Source: Acetobacteraceae bacterium (GTDB lineage: Bacteria > Pseudomonadota > Alphaproteobacteria > Acetobacterales > Acetobacteraceae). Taken from it: a stretch of DNA of 64,000 nt. The stretch covers positions 54,920-118,919 of the forward strand of contig DAIDJM010000020.1 in the NCBI GenBank assembly GCA_027451405.1. Direction: 5' to 3'. A program made the translations under genes and the position numbers. Below the pieces are notes generated by a model. The model saw nothing but the letters and a program-made list of their open reading frames with translations, was not told the DNA's origin and did no database searches. Numbering within the stretch: the first letter of the stretch is position 1; every line of letters starts with the position of its first letter. Below are positions 51,537 to 60,002 of the stretch, in pieces.

Positions 51537-51794
51537 ATGGAAAACACCGAAACCCGCATCGAACGCGACGCCGAACGCCGCAACGAAGCCCAGCAGCACA
51601 CCGGCAACCACGACCGCCCCGCCCAAGGCGGCGCCGACCGCCACGGCGGCACCCGCGCCGGCGCCGAAAACGTCGAACGCATCGAGAAGGCCACCGACGT
51701 GAACCGCGTGACCCCGCTCGAGGAACGCCTCGAGGAGGATCTCAGCGTCAACGGCCCGGTCGCGCCCGAGCGCGACGAGCGGGGGCGGCTTTAG
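51537..51794 (+). CDS. Small hydrophilic protein downstream of fliP
   Basis: An 85-residue, very polar protein without hydrophobic core (ENTETRIERDAERRNEAQQH, later NRVTPLEERLEEDLSVNGPV), probably disordered. A CAGGAGG site lies 6 bases before the ATG, which supports real translation. Its TAG stop is the first triplet of the family C repeat. No function is apparent. It could be an extension of the fliO-fliP operon. A chance frame is possible but less likely given the ribosome site and composition. Confidence 0.5.
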   Translation: MENTETRIERDAERRNEAQQHTGNHDRPAQGGADRHGGTRAGAENVERIEKATDVNRVTPLEERLEEDLSVNGPVAPERDERGRL

Positions 51795-51901
51795 AGCAAC
51801 ATCACCCAGACCGGAATCGGTCTGGGTGATAAAGTTGCTCGCCAAATCAAAGAGCCTAGAGCGGGTTCACTCTGACCACAGTCAGAGTGAACCCGCTCTA
51901 G
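51792..51901 (+). repeat. Family C REP-like element, full copy
   Basis: It starts TAGAGCAACATCACCCAGAC with the palindrome of 11971-12044, then CAAATCAAAGAGCCTAGAGC, then a second palindrome TAGAGCGGGTTCACTCTGA / TCAGAGTGAACCCGCTCTA. Its first triplet is the stop codon of the gene at 51537. Over the shared 74 bases only one base differs from the copy at 11971. Confidence 0.9.
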
Positions 51902-51902
51902 A

Positions 51903-52028
51903 ACGGCCCGGGCTCTGCCTCGCCATCGGTGCTTGAACCGATGGCGCACACGATGGCGAGCCCGCTGGGGCCGAAAGGCCCCAGCGGAGGGGTGCAGGGA
52001 AGGCAGAGCCTGCCCCGCCCGCCGGAGG
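51903..52028. repeat. Family A repeat next to aspS
   Basis: A CGGCCCGGGCTCTGCC start, core CATCGGTGCTTGAACCGATG and CGATGGCGAG, GGGGCCGAAAGGCCCC, and a right arm ending GCCCGCCGGAGG. It lies 37 bases before the aspS start, so it would be in the aspS leader. Confidence 0.8.
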
Positions 52029-52065
52029 CTTGCCTTCCCGCCACCGCGAAGGCACAGCCCCACCC

Positions 52066-53853
52066 ATGCACGCCTACCGCACCCACACCTGCGGCGCCCT
52101 CCGCGCCGCCGACGCCGGCTCGACCGCCCGCCTCTCCGGCTGGATCCATTCCAAGCGCGACCATGGCGGCCTGCTCTTCATCGATCTGCGCGACCATTAC
52201 GGTCTGACCCAGCTCGTCTTCCCCGCCGGCAGCGCCGCCTTCGCCGTCGCCGACGCCGCCCGCCCCGAGACCGTCATCACCGTCACCGGCGAGGTCGTGC
52301 TGCGCGATTCCGGCACCATCAACCCGCGCCTGCCCACCGGCGAGATCGAGCTGCGCGTCCGCGAGATCGCCGTCCAATCCACCGCCGACACGCTTCCCAT
52401 CCAGGTCGCCGGCCACGAGCATTTCCCCGACGAACTGCGCCTGCGCTACCGCTATCTCGATCTCCGCCGCGAGCGCGTCCACCGCAACATGATGTTGCGC
52501 GCCGAGATCATCGCCTCCATCCGCCGCCGCATGATCGCGCAGGGCTTCACCGAGTTCCAGACCCCGATCCTCACCGCCAGCAGCCCCGAGGGCGCGCGCG
52601 ACTTCCTCGTCCCCGCCCGGCTGCATCCCGGCAAATTCTACGCGCTGCCGCAGGCGCCCCAGCAATTCAAGCAATTGCTGATGGTCGCCGGCTTCGACCG
52701 CTATTTCCAGATCGCCCCCTGCTTCCGCGACGAAGCCAGCCGCGCCGACCGCTCGCCCGGCGAATTCTACCAGCTCGACTTCGAAATGAGCTTCGTGACC
52801 CAGGAAGACGTGTTCGCCGCCATCGAACCCGTCATCGCCGGCATCTTCGAGGAATTCGCCGAAGGCCGCCGCGTCGACCCGCACCCGTTCCGCCGCATCC
52901 CCTACGACCAGGCGCTGCTCGATTACGGCACCGACAAGCCCGACCTGCGCAACCCGCTGATCATCCGCGACGTGACGGAACATTTCGCCGGCGGCAGCTT
53001 CGGCCTGTTCGCGAAAATCGCGGCCTCGGGCGGCATCGTGCGCGCCATCCCCGCCCCCGGCGCCGCCTCCCGCCCGCGCGCCTTCTTCGACAAACTCAAC
53101 GAATGGGCCCGCGCCGAAGGCGCCGGAGGCCTCGGCTACATCACCTTCGAGGCGGACGGCCCCAAAGGCCCGATCGCCAAGAACCTCGAACCCGAACGCG
53201 CCGCCGCCATCCGCGAAGCCTGCGCGCTCGCCCCGGGCGACGCGGTCTTCTTCGCCGCCGGCAAGCGCGACGACGCCCAGAAATTCGCGGGAGCCGTCCG
53301 CACCCGCATCGCCCAGGAGCTGAGCCTGGTCGAACCCAACGCGTTCCGCTTCTGCTGGATCACCGACTTCCCGATGTACGAGCGCAACGAGGAAACCGGG
53401 CAGATCGACTTCTCCCACAACCCGTTCAGCATGCCCCAGGGCGGCATGGAAGCGCTCAACGGCCAGGACCCGCTGACCATCAAGGCCTACCAATACGACA
53501 TCGTCTGTAACGGTATCGAACTATCATCGGGCGCGATCCGCAACCACCGCCCCGACATCATGATCCGCGCCTTCGAAATCGCCGGCTACACCGCCGACGA
53601 GGTGGAAGCCCGCTTCGGCGGCATGCTGAACGCCTTCCGCTACGGCGCGCCCCCCCATGGCGGCAGCGCCCCCGGCATCGACCGCATGGTCATGCTGCTC
53701 GCGGAAGAACCCAACATCCGCGAAGTGATCCTCTTCCCGCTCAACCAGCAAGGCGAGGACCTGCTGATGGGCGCCCCCGCCGCCGTGCCGCCCGCCCGGC
53801 TGCGCGAATTGTCGCTGAAGATCGATCTGCCGCCGCAAAGGAAGACGGGGTGA
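52066..53853 (+). CDS. aspS: Aspartyl-tRNA synthetase
   Basis: A 595-residue bacterial-type class II synthetase: N-terminal OB fold ([20 protein letters not shown]), motif 2 region with [25 protein letters not shown], the bacterial insertion domain (GAAD-like, about 285-420) and motif 3 [19 protein letters not shown]. It charges tRNA-Asp, and in organisms lacking AsnRS also tRNA-Asn. Which applies cannot be told here, although a tRNA-Asn gene is in the window. The ATG at 52066 opens the expected [10 protein letters not shown] start. A family B arm follows the stop. Confidence 0.95.
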   Translation: MHAYRTHTCGALRAADAGSTARLSGWIHSKRDHGGLLFIDLRDHYGLTQLVFPAGSAAFAVADAARPETVITVTGEVVLRDSGTINPRLPTGEIELRVREIAVQSTADTLPIQVAGHEHFPDELRLRYRYLDLRRERVHRNMMLRAEIIASIRRRMIAQGFTEFQTPILTASSPEGARDFLVPARLHPGKFYALPQAPQQFKQLLMVAGFDRYFQIAPCFRDEASRADRSPGEFYQLDFEMSFVTQEDVFAAIEPVIAGIFEEFAEGRRVDPHPFRRIPYDQALLDYGTDKPDLRNPLIIRDVTEHFAGGSFGLFAKIAASGGIVRAIPAPGAASRPRAFFDKLNEWARAEGAGGLGYITFEADGPKGPIAKNLEPERAAAIREACALAPGDAVFFAAGKRDDAQKFAGAVRTRIAQELSLVEPNAFRFCWITDFPMYERNEETGQIDFSHNPFSMPQGGMEALNGQDPLTIKAYQYDIVCNGIELSSGAIRNHRPDIMIRAFEIAGYTADEVEARFGGMLNAFRYGAPPHGGSAPGIDRMVMLLAEEPNIREVILFPLNQQGEDLLMGAPAAVPPARLRELSLKIDLPPQRKTG

Positions 53854-53854
53854 T

Positions 53855-53899
53855 TGTTCTTTTTTGAAAAAAAAACCAAAAAACTTTCTTCTGTTTGAT
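53855..53899. repeat. Family B arm after aspS
   Basis: TGTTCTTTTTTGAAAAAAAAAC and CAAAAAACTTTCTTCTGTTTGA, the reverse orientation of the arm at 56041. ATCCGGACCTTTCGAT follows, as in the copy at 55944. A partner arm is missing. Confidence 0.8.
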
Positions 53900-53965
53900 C
53901 CGGACCTTTCGATGTCGGATCCTATCCGGCCCGGCTGGCGGCCGGGATCGCCCGAGCGTCGAGAG

Positions 53966-53995
53966 GATCCCTCTCTCCCTTAAGAGAGAGGGATC
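53966..53995. terminator. Hairpin between convergent aspS and cytochrome genes
   Basis: A perfect 12-bp stem GATCCCTCTCTC / GAGAGAGGGATC with a 6-base loop, 112 bases after aspS and 13 bases from the end of the convergent cytochrome gene. There is no T-run on either side, so a bidirectional terminator is suggested but not certain. Confidence 0.5.
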
Positions 53996-54007
53996 GGGGG
54001 CTCGCCA

Positions 54008-55729
54008 TTACAGCGTCTTCAAATACTCCAGCAACGCCGCCTTCTCGGACGCCGACAGCCGCGTGCCATAGTCATGCCCGCAATTGCTGTTGCCCGATTT
54101 GACATCGTCGCATCCGGTCGCGCGATAGAGATAGCTGCCGAACTGCTGCTGCGTGGCGGCAAGCCCCACATTCACCGGATCGTAATTCGACCCGACCGCG
54201 AAAACCCGAACCCGCTGCGCGGGGGGCGTCAGCAGCTCCGCCAATGTCGGCACCGATCCGTTATGCAGGTAAGGCGCCGCGGCCCAAATTCCCTCGAGCA
54301 CCCGCGATTCGTACTTGGCCTGCACCGGCTGCGTGGTCCGGAACAACCGGCGAAGATCCCGCAAGCCGGACCCGGCCCCGGCATCGAGCGCGCTGGCCCC
54401 GAGCGGCGACGTCACGCTGAGATTGAGCGCGCAGGTGATAGGGTTGTAGGTGCAATACTGCGTGATCGTTGCGATCACCGAAAGCCCAAGTATCTTGAAG
54501 GATGCGTCCGTCGGCATGAGCGGCGTCGGATCGAGCAGGCTCGACGCACCGTTCAGCACACCGGTATCCGCTATCGCCTCGAGGCTCTGATATTCCCGCG
54601 CGTCGGTGCCGACCGCCAGCACCGGCGTCGCCCAGGTCTTATAGAATGGGAAGCGCGTCACGCCAGGCTTGATGCCATGGCAGCTGACGCATCCGCCATC
54701 GGCGGTCGGCCGGTCGAAGATCGCCTTGCCCTCTTTCGCGAGCGCGGCATTGATCGCAAACGGCCAGCGCGGCGGACCGATCTTGTCGACCAGTTTCTCG
54801 AGCGTGATCAGTCCGGGGAAATTGGCCGAATTGGCGCTCAGATAATCGATCCCGAACCACCCTTTCTGCGGCATGAAGGTCGCAAAGACCCCGAATACCT
54901 CGCCCAAATTGCGCGCAAGTCCCAGAACCGGGCTGCCGTTATCGGCGAAGCCCGGCCATTGCGTGTGGTCCTGGATCGTTGCGTTCCACAGGAACGGATA
55001 GCGCACTGGCGCGTCGGCGCTATGGATGTTGTGCGGAATGAGATAGGTTGGCGGCTTGCCGATATCGAGGCCGGTCAGGCGATTGAAGATCATCGCCACC
55101 GCGTCGAGTCTTCCAGGACCCCAGCCCGGATAGGGCAACGCGCGTTGCATGAGCGTATCATAGCGGGTAAACCAGGTCTCGAATGCGCTCCGGAGCGCCG
55201 CGCGCTCGCGATCGGTCGCCCCCGACCCCAGAACGTCGGTGGCGAAGGCGTCGAACTGCGCCGCGCTGCCGAGCACTGCCGCCGCCGAAGCATCGAGATC
55301 GGCCAGAAACGCCTGGAAATCCACGATCGCCGGGCCGCCATCGATGCGGTAGGCTTGGCCATTCACCTCGATCTGCCGCGTGTGGCACGCCGCGCAGGTC
55401 ATGCCGACCATGGCTTCCGCCCCGCCCCCATTCACCGTGAACCCCACCGGAAGATCCGGTGTCGGCGAAGCCGGATTCGGCAGATACCCGTAGCGCTGCA
55501 GGCTTTCAGAGAGGAACGGCCTGCCGTCGCTGCGCTTGAGCGCCCGCATCCAGGAGAGCGGCATGATCTGCGACCCTTGATCCTGGACGTAGAACTGCGC
55601 CGCGTCCTGCGCCGTCCATTTCGCCCCCTGATCAACCGCCAGCGGCGGTGCCGTCGCCGCCGAGACCGGCAACGCGAAAGCCACCCAGGCCGAACCCGCC
55701 GCGCCGGCAACGAACCCCGAGAAGCGCAT
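54008..55729 (-). CDS. Di-heme c-type cytochrome, RoxA-like
   Basis: A 573-residue exported protein with a signal peptide (MRFSGFVAGAAGSAWVAFAL, ending SAA) and two heme motifs, CAACH near residue 112 and CVSCH near residue 356. The segment LPYPGWGPGRLDAVAMIFNR and the late LEGIWAAAPYLHNGSVPTL are typical of large di-heme cytochromes related to MauG peroxidases and to rubber oxygenase RoxA. GGAGG lies 6 bases before the ATG at 55729. It may oxidise or oxygenate an organic substrate in the periplasm; whether it cleaves polyisoprene cannot be told. Confidence 0.75.
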   Translation of the reverse strand: MRFSGFVAGAAGSAWVAFALPVSAATAPPLAVDQGAKWTAQDAAQFYVQDQGSQIMPLSWMRALKRSDGRPFLSESLQRYGYLPNPASPTPDLPVGFTVNGGGAEAMVGMTCAACHTRQIEVNGQAYRIDGGPAIVDFQAFLADLDASAAAVLGSAAQFDAFATDVLGSGATDRERAALRSAFETWFTRYDTLMQRALPYPGWGPGRLDAVAMIFNRLTGLDIGKPPTYLIPHNIHSADAPVRYPFLWNATIQDHTQWPGFADNGSPVLGLARNLGEVFGVFATFMPQKGWFGIDYLSANSANFPGLITLEKLVDKIGPPRWPFAINAALAKEGKAIFDRPTADGGCVSCHGIKPGVTRFPFYKTWATPVLAVGTDAREYQSLEAIADTGVLNGASSLLDPTPLMPTDASFKILGLSVIATITQYCTYNPITCALNLSVTSPLGASALDAGAGSGLRDLRRLFRTTQPVQAKYESRVLEGIWAAAPYLHNGSVPTLAELLTPPAQRVRVFAVGSNYDPVNVGLAATQQQFGSYLYRATGCDDVKSGNSNCGHDYGTRLSASEKAALLEYLKTL

Positions 55730-55943
55730 CTCTTTCCTCCACGAAACGCTCGCCCACACTAACGTATCGCACGCGCAAGGCAAGCGCGTCCTGGTATGAA
55801 AAACACCCCTGGTGAATGTCGAAAAAAGTCGCTCTTCCCATCGTTCCCGGCGCAGCCCCTCCTGCAACCGTTCAACCCGGGCCCAAGAGCCGGCAAGTGC
55901 CGGCCGATAAGTCGATTGAGGGGAGCGGGCCGCCACGCGGCTG

Positions 55944-56084
55944 GAAAAAGATTCTTTTCTTCTGCGCGATCCGGACCTTTCGATATCCGTTCCTATGCGA
56001 CGAGGCCGGCTCGCATAGGATCCGCCGTCGAAAGGTCCCTTAAACAGACCAAAGTTTTTTGGTTCTTTTTTTCAAAAAAGAACC
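55944..56084. repeat. Family B element with palindromic core
   Basis: A degenerate left arm (AAAAAGATTCTTTTCTTCTG), a core pairing GGACCTTTCGA with TCGAAAGGTCC and CCTATGCGA with TCGCATAGG, and a right arm TAAACAGACCAAAGTTTTTT followed by GGTTCTTTTTTTCAAAAAAG. It fills most of the 358-base gap before the cytochrome gene; no gene is seen there. Confidence 0.85.
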
Positions 56085-56088
56085 CTCC

Positions 56089-57588
56089 CTAACCCGCCCA
56101 GCTCCGCAACGCGCGCAGCCGCGACGTCTTCTTGCTCTGATGCTCGGCCATCCGCACGAGCAGGCCATCGAGCGCATCGATCGCCTCCAGCAGATACGGG
56201 CCCTTGTTCAGCATCACGCACTCCGCCCGTGTCGCCATCGCCGCGTCGGTCATTTCGCCTCTGGTCGGCGAGCCGGTCTTGACCAGGCTCTCCAGCACCT
56301 GCGTCGCCCAGATCACCGGAACATGGGCCGCCTCGCAGGCCCACAGCACTTCCTCCTGCATCTCGGCCACCCGCGCGAACCCGATCTCCACCGCGAGATC
56401 GCCGCGCGCGATCATCACGCCGAAGGGCTGCACGCCGGCGGCCTGCACGACGATCTCGGGCAGGTTGCGGACCGCCGCATCGTTCTCGATCTTCGCAATC
56501 AGCCCGAGCGGCCTCGCCCCCGGCGGGCGCCGCGCCACGAGCGCCCGCTGCAGCGCCGCGACATCCGCCGCCATGTTGACGAAGGAATGACCGACGATGT
56601 CCGCGTGCGCGGCAATGACGTCGAGATCGGTCAGATCCCGCGCGCTGAGCGGCGCCAGCCCCAGTTCCGTGCCCGGAAAGTTCAGCCCCTTGCAGGGCTT
56701 GAGCTTGTAGCCCATCTCCGGCGCCCGCCCGATCCGCACCACCGCCGCCCCATCGGCGCGGATCGCCTCGACCGTGCCCTCGACCAGCCCGTCGTCGATC
56801 GCCACACGCGCGCCGGGTGCGAGCCGGAGCAGGATCTCGGCCGGCTCCACCATGGCGGCGAACGACGCGCCGTCATCCGCCAGGGCCGCCTCCGACGCGA
56901 CCAGGATCAGCGTGTCGCCCACCTCGAGCCGCTTGTCGCCCTTCGGATGCCAGGTGTCGCCGGTGCGCAGCTTCGGCCCGGCAATATCCATCAATATCCG
57001 CACCGACCGCCCGGCCATCTGCGCCGCCTCGCGGGTGAAAGCCGCCATGGCCCCCCACTCGGACGCGGAATCGTGCGCGCAATTGATCCGCACGAGATCC
57101 GCGCCGCGCCGGACGAGGGCGAGCGCGCAGGCGGGATCGGAAGCCGCCTCGCGGCTCAGCGTCGCCATGATCCGGGTTGCGCGCCGGACCGGCCGCGGAC
57201 CGAACAGCGCATCGCTATTGGCGCGCAGCCGCTCCCCGCCGCGCCGGAAATGCCGCGGATCGGGCGGCCATCGCGCCTCCCCGGGCGGCTCGACCAGCCG
57301 GCTCAGCGCCCCCAGGACCGCGTCGATCGAGGCCAGCACATGCCCCTCGGCCCGCCCGAGCGACGAGAGCCCGAGCGGCGCCAGCCGGTCCTGCAGCGGC
57401 CGCAGATCGCGCCGCCGCAGCGCCAGATAATGCGCGAAATTGAGCAGGCTGGCCGCGGTCTCCGGCCGGTGCAGCCGTGGCCGCCACTCCAACCAGGCGA
57501 GCCGGCCCTCCCGATGCACATCCGCCCGCAGCGCCCGCAAATCGCGAAGCAGCGCCGCCGGCGTCTCCTGCGCATGACCGTGAGGCAT
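56089..57588 (-). CDS. Pyruvate-kinase-like protein without C-terminal domain
   Basis: A 499-residue protein. Residues about 1-165 are a helical extension not found in pyruvate kinase (LRDLRALRADVHREGRLAWL). The rest is a pyruvate kinase barrel: ADLVRINCAHDSASEW, LMDIAGPKLRTG, IAKIENDAAVRN, GVMIARGDLAVEIG, VIWATQVLESLVKTGSPTRG and CVMLNKGPYLLEAI. The usual SGETA turn is LNKGP, and the allosteric C domain is missing. So it may catalyse a related phosphotransfer or act as a regulator; it is unlikely to be the main glycolytic enzyme. Similar extended proteins exist in other bacteria. No operon partner is evident. Confidence 0.75.
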   Translation of the reverse strand: MPHGHAQETPAALLRDLRALRADVHREGRLAWLEWRPRLHRPETAASLLNFAHYLALRRRDLRPLQDRLAPLGLSSLGRAEGHVLASIDAVLGALSRLVEPPGEARWPPDPRHFRRGGERLRANSDALFGPRPVRRATRIMATLSREAASDPACALALVRRGADLVRINCAHDSASEWGAMAAFTREAAQMAGRSVRILMDIAGPKLRTGDTWHPKGDKRLEVGDTLILVASEAALADDGASFAAMVEPAEILLRLAPGARVAIDDGLVEGTVEAIRADGAAVVRIGRAPEMGYKLKPCKGLNFPGTELGLAPLSARDLTDLDVIAAHADIVGHSFVNMAADVAALQRALVARRPPGARPLGLIAKIENDAAVRNLPEIVVQAAGVQPFGVMIARGDLAVEIGFARVAEMQEEVLWACEAAHVPVIWATQVLESLVKTGSPTRGEMTDAAMATRAECVMLNKGPYLLEAIDALDGLLVRMAEHQSKKTSRLRALRSWAG

Positions 57589-57753
57589 GGCGCATCATGC
57601 CGGCTTCGCGAGCGCGGCATCGTTGATGTGCGTCAAGCCCGACCACGCTCTACGCGACGATCGCCCGCCGCAACCGCCATCCCCGCCGGAGCGCCGGCGA
57701 CAGCGCCGGTCCCGTCTCCCGGTCGGAGCCGGGCCGTCACGCCGCTGCGAAGG

Positions 57754-57795
57754 GGTTCTTTTTTGAAAAAAAGAACCAAAAACCTTTCGTCCGTT
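57754..57795. repeat. Family B arm upstream of the pyruvate-kinase-like gene
   Basis: GGTTCTTTTTTGAAAAAAAGAA and CCAAAAACCTTTCGTCCGTTCGA, a single arm. The 230 bases between 57589 and 57818 show no gene besides it. Confidence 0.75.
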
Positions 57796-57818
57796 CGACG
57801 CGAACGCTTCGGCATCCC

Positions 57819-58133
57819 CTATCTTCGCCGCAGCCAGCGCACCGTCGCGAACGCCCCGACCCACGACCCGATCGCCGCGAACAGCACATACGCCGGATTA
57901 CCGGTATAGCGGATCACCGCGAAAGCCGAGACGAGATACCAGGCGGCACTCCAGTTCGCCGCCGCCCAAGCCCGCCGCGACGCCACGGCCGACGAAAACA
58001 GCACATAGAGCGCATCGGTCGCCGCGGTCGCCGCCACCACCGCAAGCGCCACCCACGGATGAATGCCGAACGGCAGCGTCAGGGCAAATCGATCGGGTGA
58101 TAGGCCGGATCGGCCGCGCCCTCGCTGCCCCAA
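57819..58133 (-). CDS. Small membrane protein of unknown function
   Basis: About 85-104 residues with three hydrophobic helices: WVALAVVAATAATDALYVLF, WSAAWYLVSAFAVIRYTG and YVLFAAIGSWVGAFATVRWL. The start is unclear: TTG 58133 lies 55 bases inside the upstream gene, and no ATG or GTG occurs before the first helix. The A-A-A-T-D-A-L-Y pattern in helix one gives a single buried acidic residue, as in small transporters. It is read in the same direction as the exported protein upstream, so the two are probably co-transcribed. I do not recognise the family. Confidence 0.55.
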   Translation of the reverse strand: MGQRGRGRSGLSPDRFALTLPFGIHPWVALAVVAATAATDALYVLFSSAVASRRAWAAANWSAAWYLVSAFAVIRYTGNPAYVLFAAIGSWVGAFATVRWLRRR

Positions 58134-58657
58134 TTCTGTTTCAGATAGTCCATATCGGCCAAAATCACGCCATGCAGCACCGAACTCGCGGCATCCGCGC
58201 CGGGCGCGCTGGCCCCCGTGATCACCGCGAGCACCACATTGGCCGGCTGGCGCAGCCCGTAGCAGCGCACCATCACGGCCTTCCCATCCCGTTCCAGCTT
58301 GGCATTGCTCGCAAACGTGAATCCGTCGCTCCCGAACCGCGACCGGATATCGCCGAGCGTCGTCTTGCCCAGCACGAGACCGCCCAGCATCGCCGGCGGC
58401 GGCTGCGCGGCATCGCCACCCAGTTCCTCAACCGAAACGATCTCCCGGCTCCCCGGCACCACCGCGAGCGACAGCCGCACGCTCCCCAGATCCCAGGCCA
58501 GCAGCGTCGCCCCGGTCGCCGTATCGAAATCGCTCGGATGCCCAAGGCGCGGCGCGACATTGATCAGATTGTCGCCGACCCGGATCCCCTCGATACTCGC
58601 CGCCCACGCCATCGGCGCGAAACCCAGACACAGCGCGGCGGTCAGAGCACGGATCAT
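58079..58657 (-). CDS. Exported protein of unknown function
   Basis: A 192-residue protein with a signal peptide (MIRALTAALCLGFAPMAWA) and a mature part made of two similar segments (IEGIRVGDNLINVAPRLG and LGGLVLGKTTLGDIRSRFG), each a GxxxGxxxxxVxxxLG-type turn used by periplasmic proteins of the SmpA/OmlA-like fold. One cysteine is in VRCYGLRQ. No function can be named. It is followed by the membrane protein at 57819, whose frame overlaps its 3' end. Confidence 0.6.
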   Translation of the reverse strand: MIRALTAALCLGFAPMAWAASIEGIRVGDNLINVAPRLGHPSDFDTATGATLLAWDLGSVRLSLAVVPGSREIVSVEELGGDAAQPPPAMLGGLVLGKTTLGDIRSRFGSDGFTFASNAKLERDGKAVMVRCYGLRQPANVVLAVITGASAPGADAASSVLHGVILADMDYLKQNWGSEGAADPAYHPIDLP

Positions 58658-58736
58658 CCCGCCACTCTGCCGCCGCGCGGCCCGCCCGGCAAGCGAACCG
58701 GCCAGCGAAGAACCGGCCGGCGAAAAGGTCAGGGCC

Positions 58737-59849
58737 TCAAGCCGCCATCAACCGTTCCGGCGCCTCGAACTCGATCCCCAGACTCTCGGCCACCGCCCGG
58801 TTATACACCCGCCCCCGGTGCACATTGAGCCCGTCGCGCAAATGCGGATCGGCCAGCGCGCCGATCCCCTTCTCGGCGAGCGCCAGCCCGAACGGCAGCG
58901 TCGCATTGTTCAGCGCATGGCTCGAGGTCAGCGGCACCGCCCCCGGCATATTGGCCACGCAATAATGAATGATCCCATCCACCTCGTAGGTCGGATCGGC
59001 ATGCGTGGTCGGCCGGCTGGTCTCGAAACACCCGCCCTGATCGATCGCCACATCCACCACCACCGCGCGCGGCTTCATGGTCTTGAGCATCGCCCGCGTC
59101 ACCAGCTTGGGCGCGCTCGCCCCCGGCACCAGCACCGCGCCGATCACCGCATCCGCCGCCGCCACCTCCTCGGCGATCGCCGCCAGGCTCGCGAACCGCG
59201 TCCGCGCCCGCCCCTCGAACAATTCATCGAGAAACCGCAGCCGCGGCAGCGACCGGTCGATCACCGTCACCTCCGCCCCGAGCCCCACCGCCATCCGCGC
59301 CGCATGGGTCCCGACCACGCCGCCGCCCAGCACCACGACCCGCGCCGGCACCACCCCCGGCACCCCGCCGAGCAGCATGCCGCGCCCGCCATTATGCCGC
59401 CGCAGCGCCTCGCCCGCCGCCTCGATCGAAAGCCGCCCCGCCACCTCGCTCATCGGCGCCAGCAGCGGCAGCCCGCCCGCGCCATCCGTCACGGTCTCGT
59501 AAGCGATCGCCGTCACACCCGAGGCCATCAGCCCCTGCGCCTGCGCCGGATCGGGCGCCAGATGCAGATAGGTGAACAAAATCTGCCCCTCACGCAGCTG
59601 CGCCCATTCCGACGGCTGCGGCTCCTTCACCTTCACGACCATCTGCGCCCCGGCGAACACCTCCGCCGCCGTGCCGACGATCCGAGCCCCGGCCGCCACG
59701 TAAGCCTGGTCGGTCGCCCCGATCCCCCCGCCCGCGCCGGTCTCGACGATCACCTCATGCCCATGCGCCACATATTCGTGCGCCGCATCCGGCGTGAGCC
59801 CCACGCGATATTCGTGGACCTTGATTTCCTTGGGCACGCCGACGCGCAT
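58737..59849 (-). CDS. ald: Alanine dehydrogenase
   Basis: A 370-residue enzyme interconverting L-alanine and pyruvate with NAD and ammonia. Features: MRVGVPKEIKVHEYRVGLTP, catalytic Lys in VVKVKEPQ, His in LFTYLHLAPDP, the NAD fold VVVLGGGVVGTHAARMA, and DVAIDQGGCFETSRPTTHAD. The length and motifs are standard, so this is not the transhydrogenase PntA, whose chain is related. The ATG at 59849 is chosen because the frame beyond it enters a family B element, whose edge is about 30 bases upstream and would be in the leader. Confidence 0.93.
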   Translation of the reverse strand: MRVGVPKEIKVHEYRVGLTPDAAHEYVAHGHEVIVETGAGGGIGATDQAYVAAGARIVGTAAEVFAGAQMVVKVKEPQPSEWAQLREGQILFTYLHLAPDPAQAQGLMASGVTAIAYETVTDGAGGLPLLAPMSEVAGRLSIEAAGEALRRHNGGRGMLLGGVPGVVPARVVVLGGGVVGTHAARMAVGLGAEVTVIDRSLPRLRFLDELFEGRARTRFASLAAIAEEVAAADAVIGAVLVPGASAPKLVTRAMLKTMKPRAVVVDVAIDQGGCFETSRPTTHADPTYEVDGIIHYCVANMPGAVPLTSSHALNNATLPFGLALAEKGIGALADPHLRDGLNVHRGRVYNRAVAESLGIEFEAPERLMAA

Positions 59850-59880
59850 GAGGGTCGTCCTTGAGTTGGCAGGCAGGAAG

Positions 59881-59993
59881 ATTCTTCTTCTTCTGAAGAA
59901 AAAGAAGCAAAAAGACTTTTCGTATTTACCCCGGACCAAGCAAGGTCCGACCAAAACCCAAAAGTTTTTTGGTTCTTTTTTTCAAAAAAGAAC
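59881..59993. repeat. Family B element with short palindromic core
   Basis: A diverged left arm (ATTCTTCTTCTTCTGAAGAA, AAAGAAGCAAAAAGACTTTT), core CGGACC-AAGCAA-GGTCCG, and a right arm AAAAGTTTTTTGGTTC with TTTTTTTCAAAAAAGAAC. It lies between the ald start and the end of the MBL gene. Confidence 0.85.
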
Positions 59994-60002
59994 ACCTTCC
60001 CT

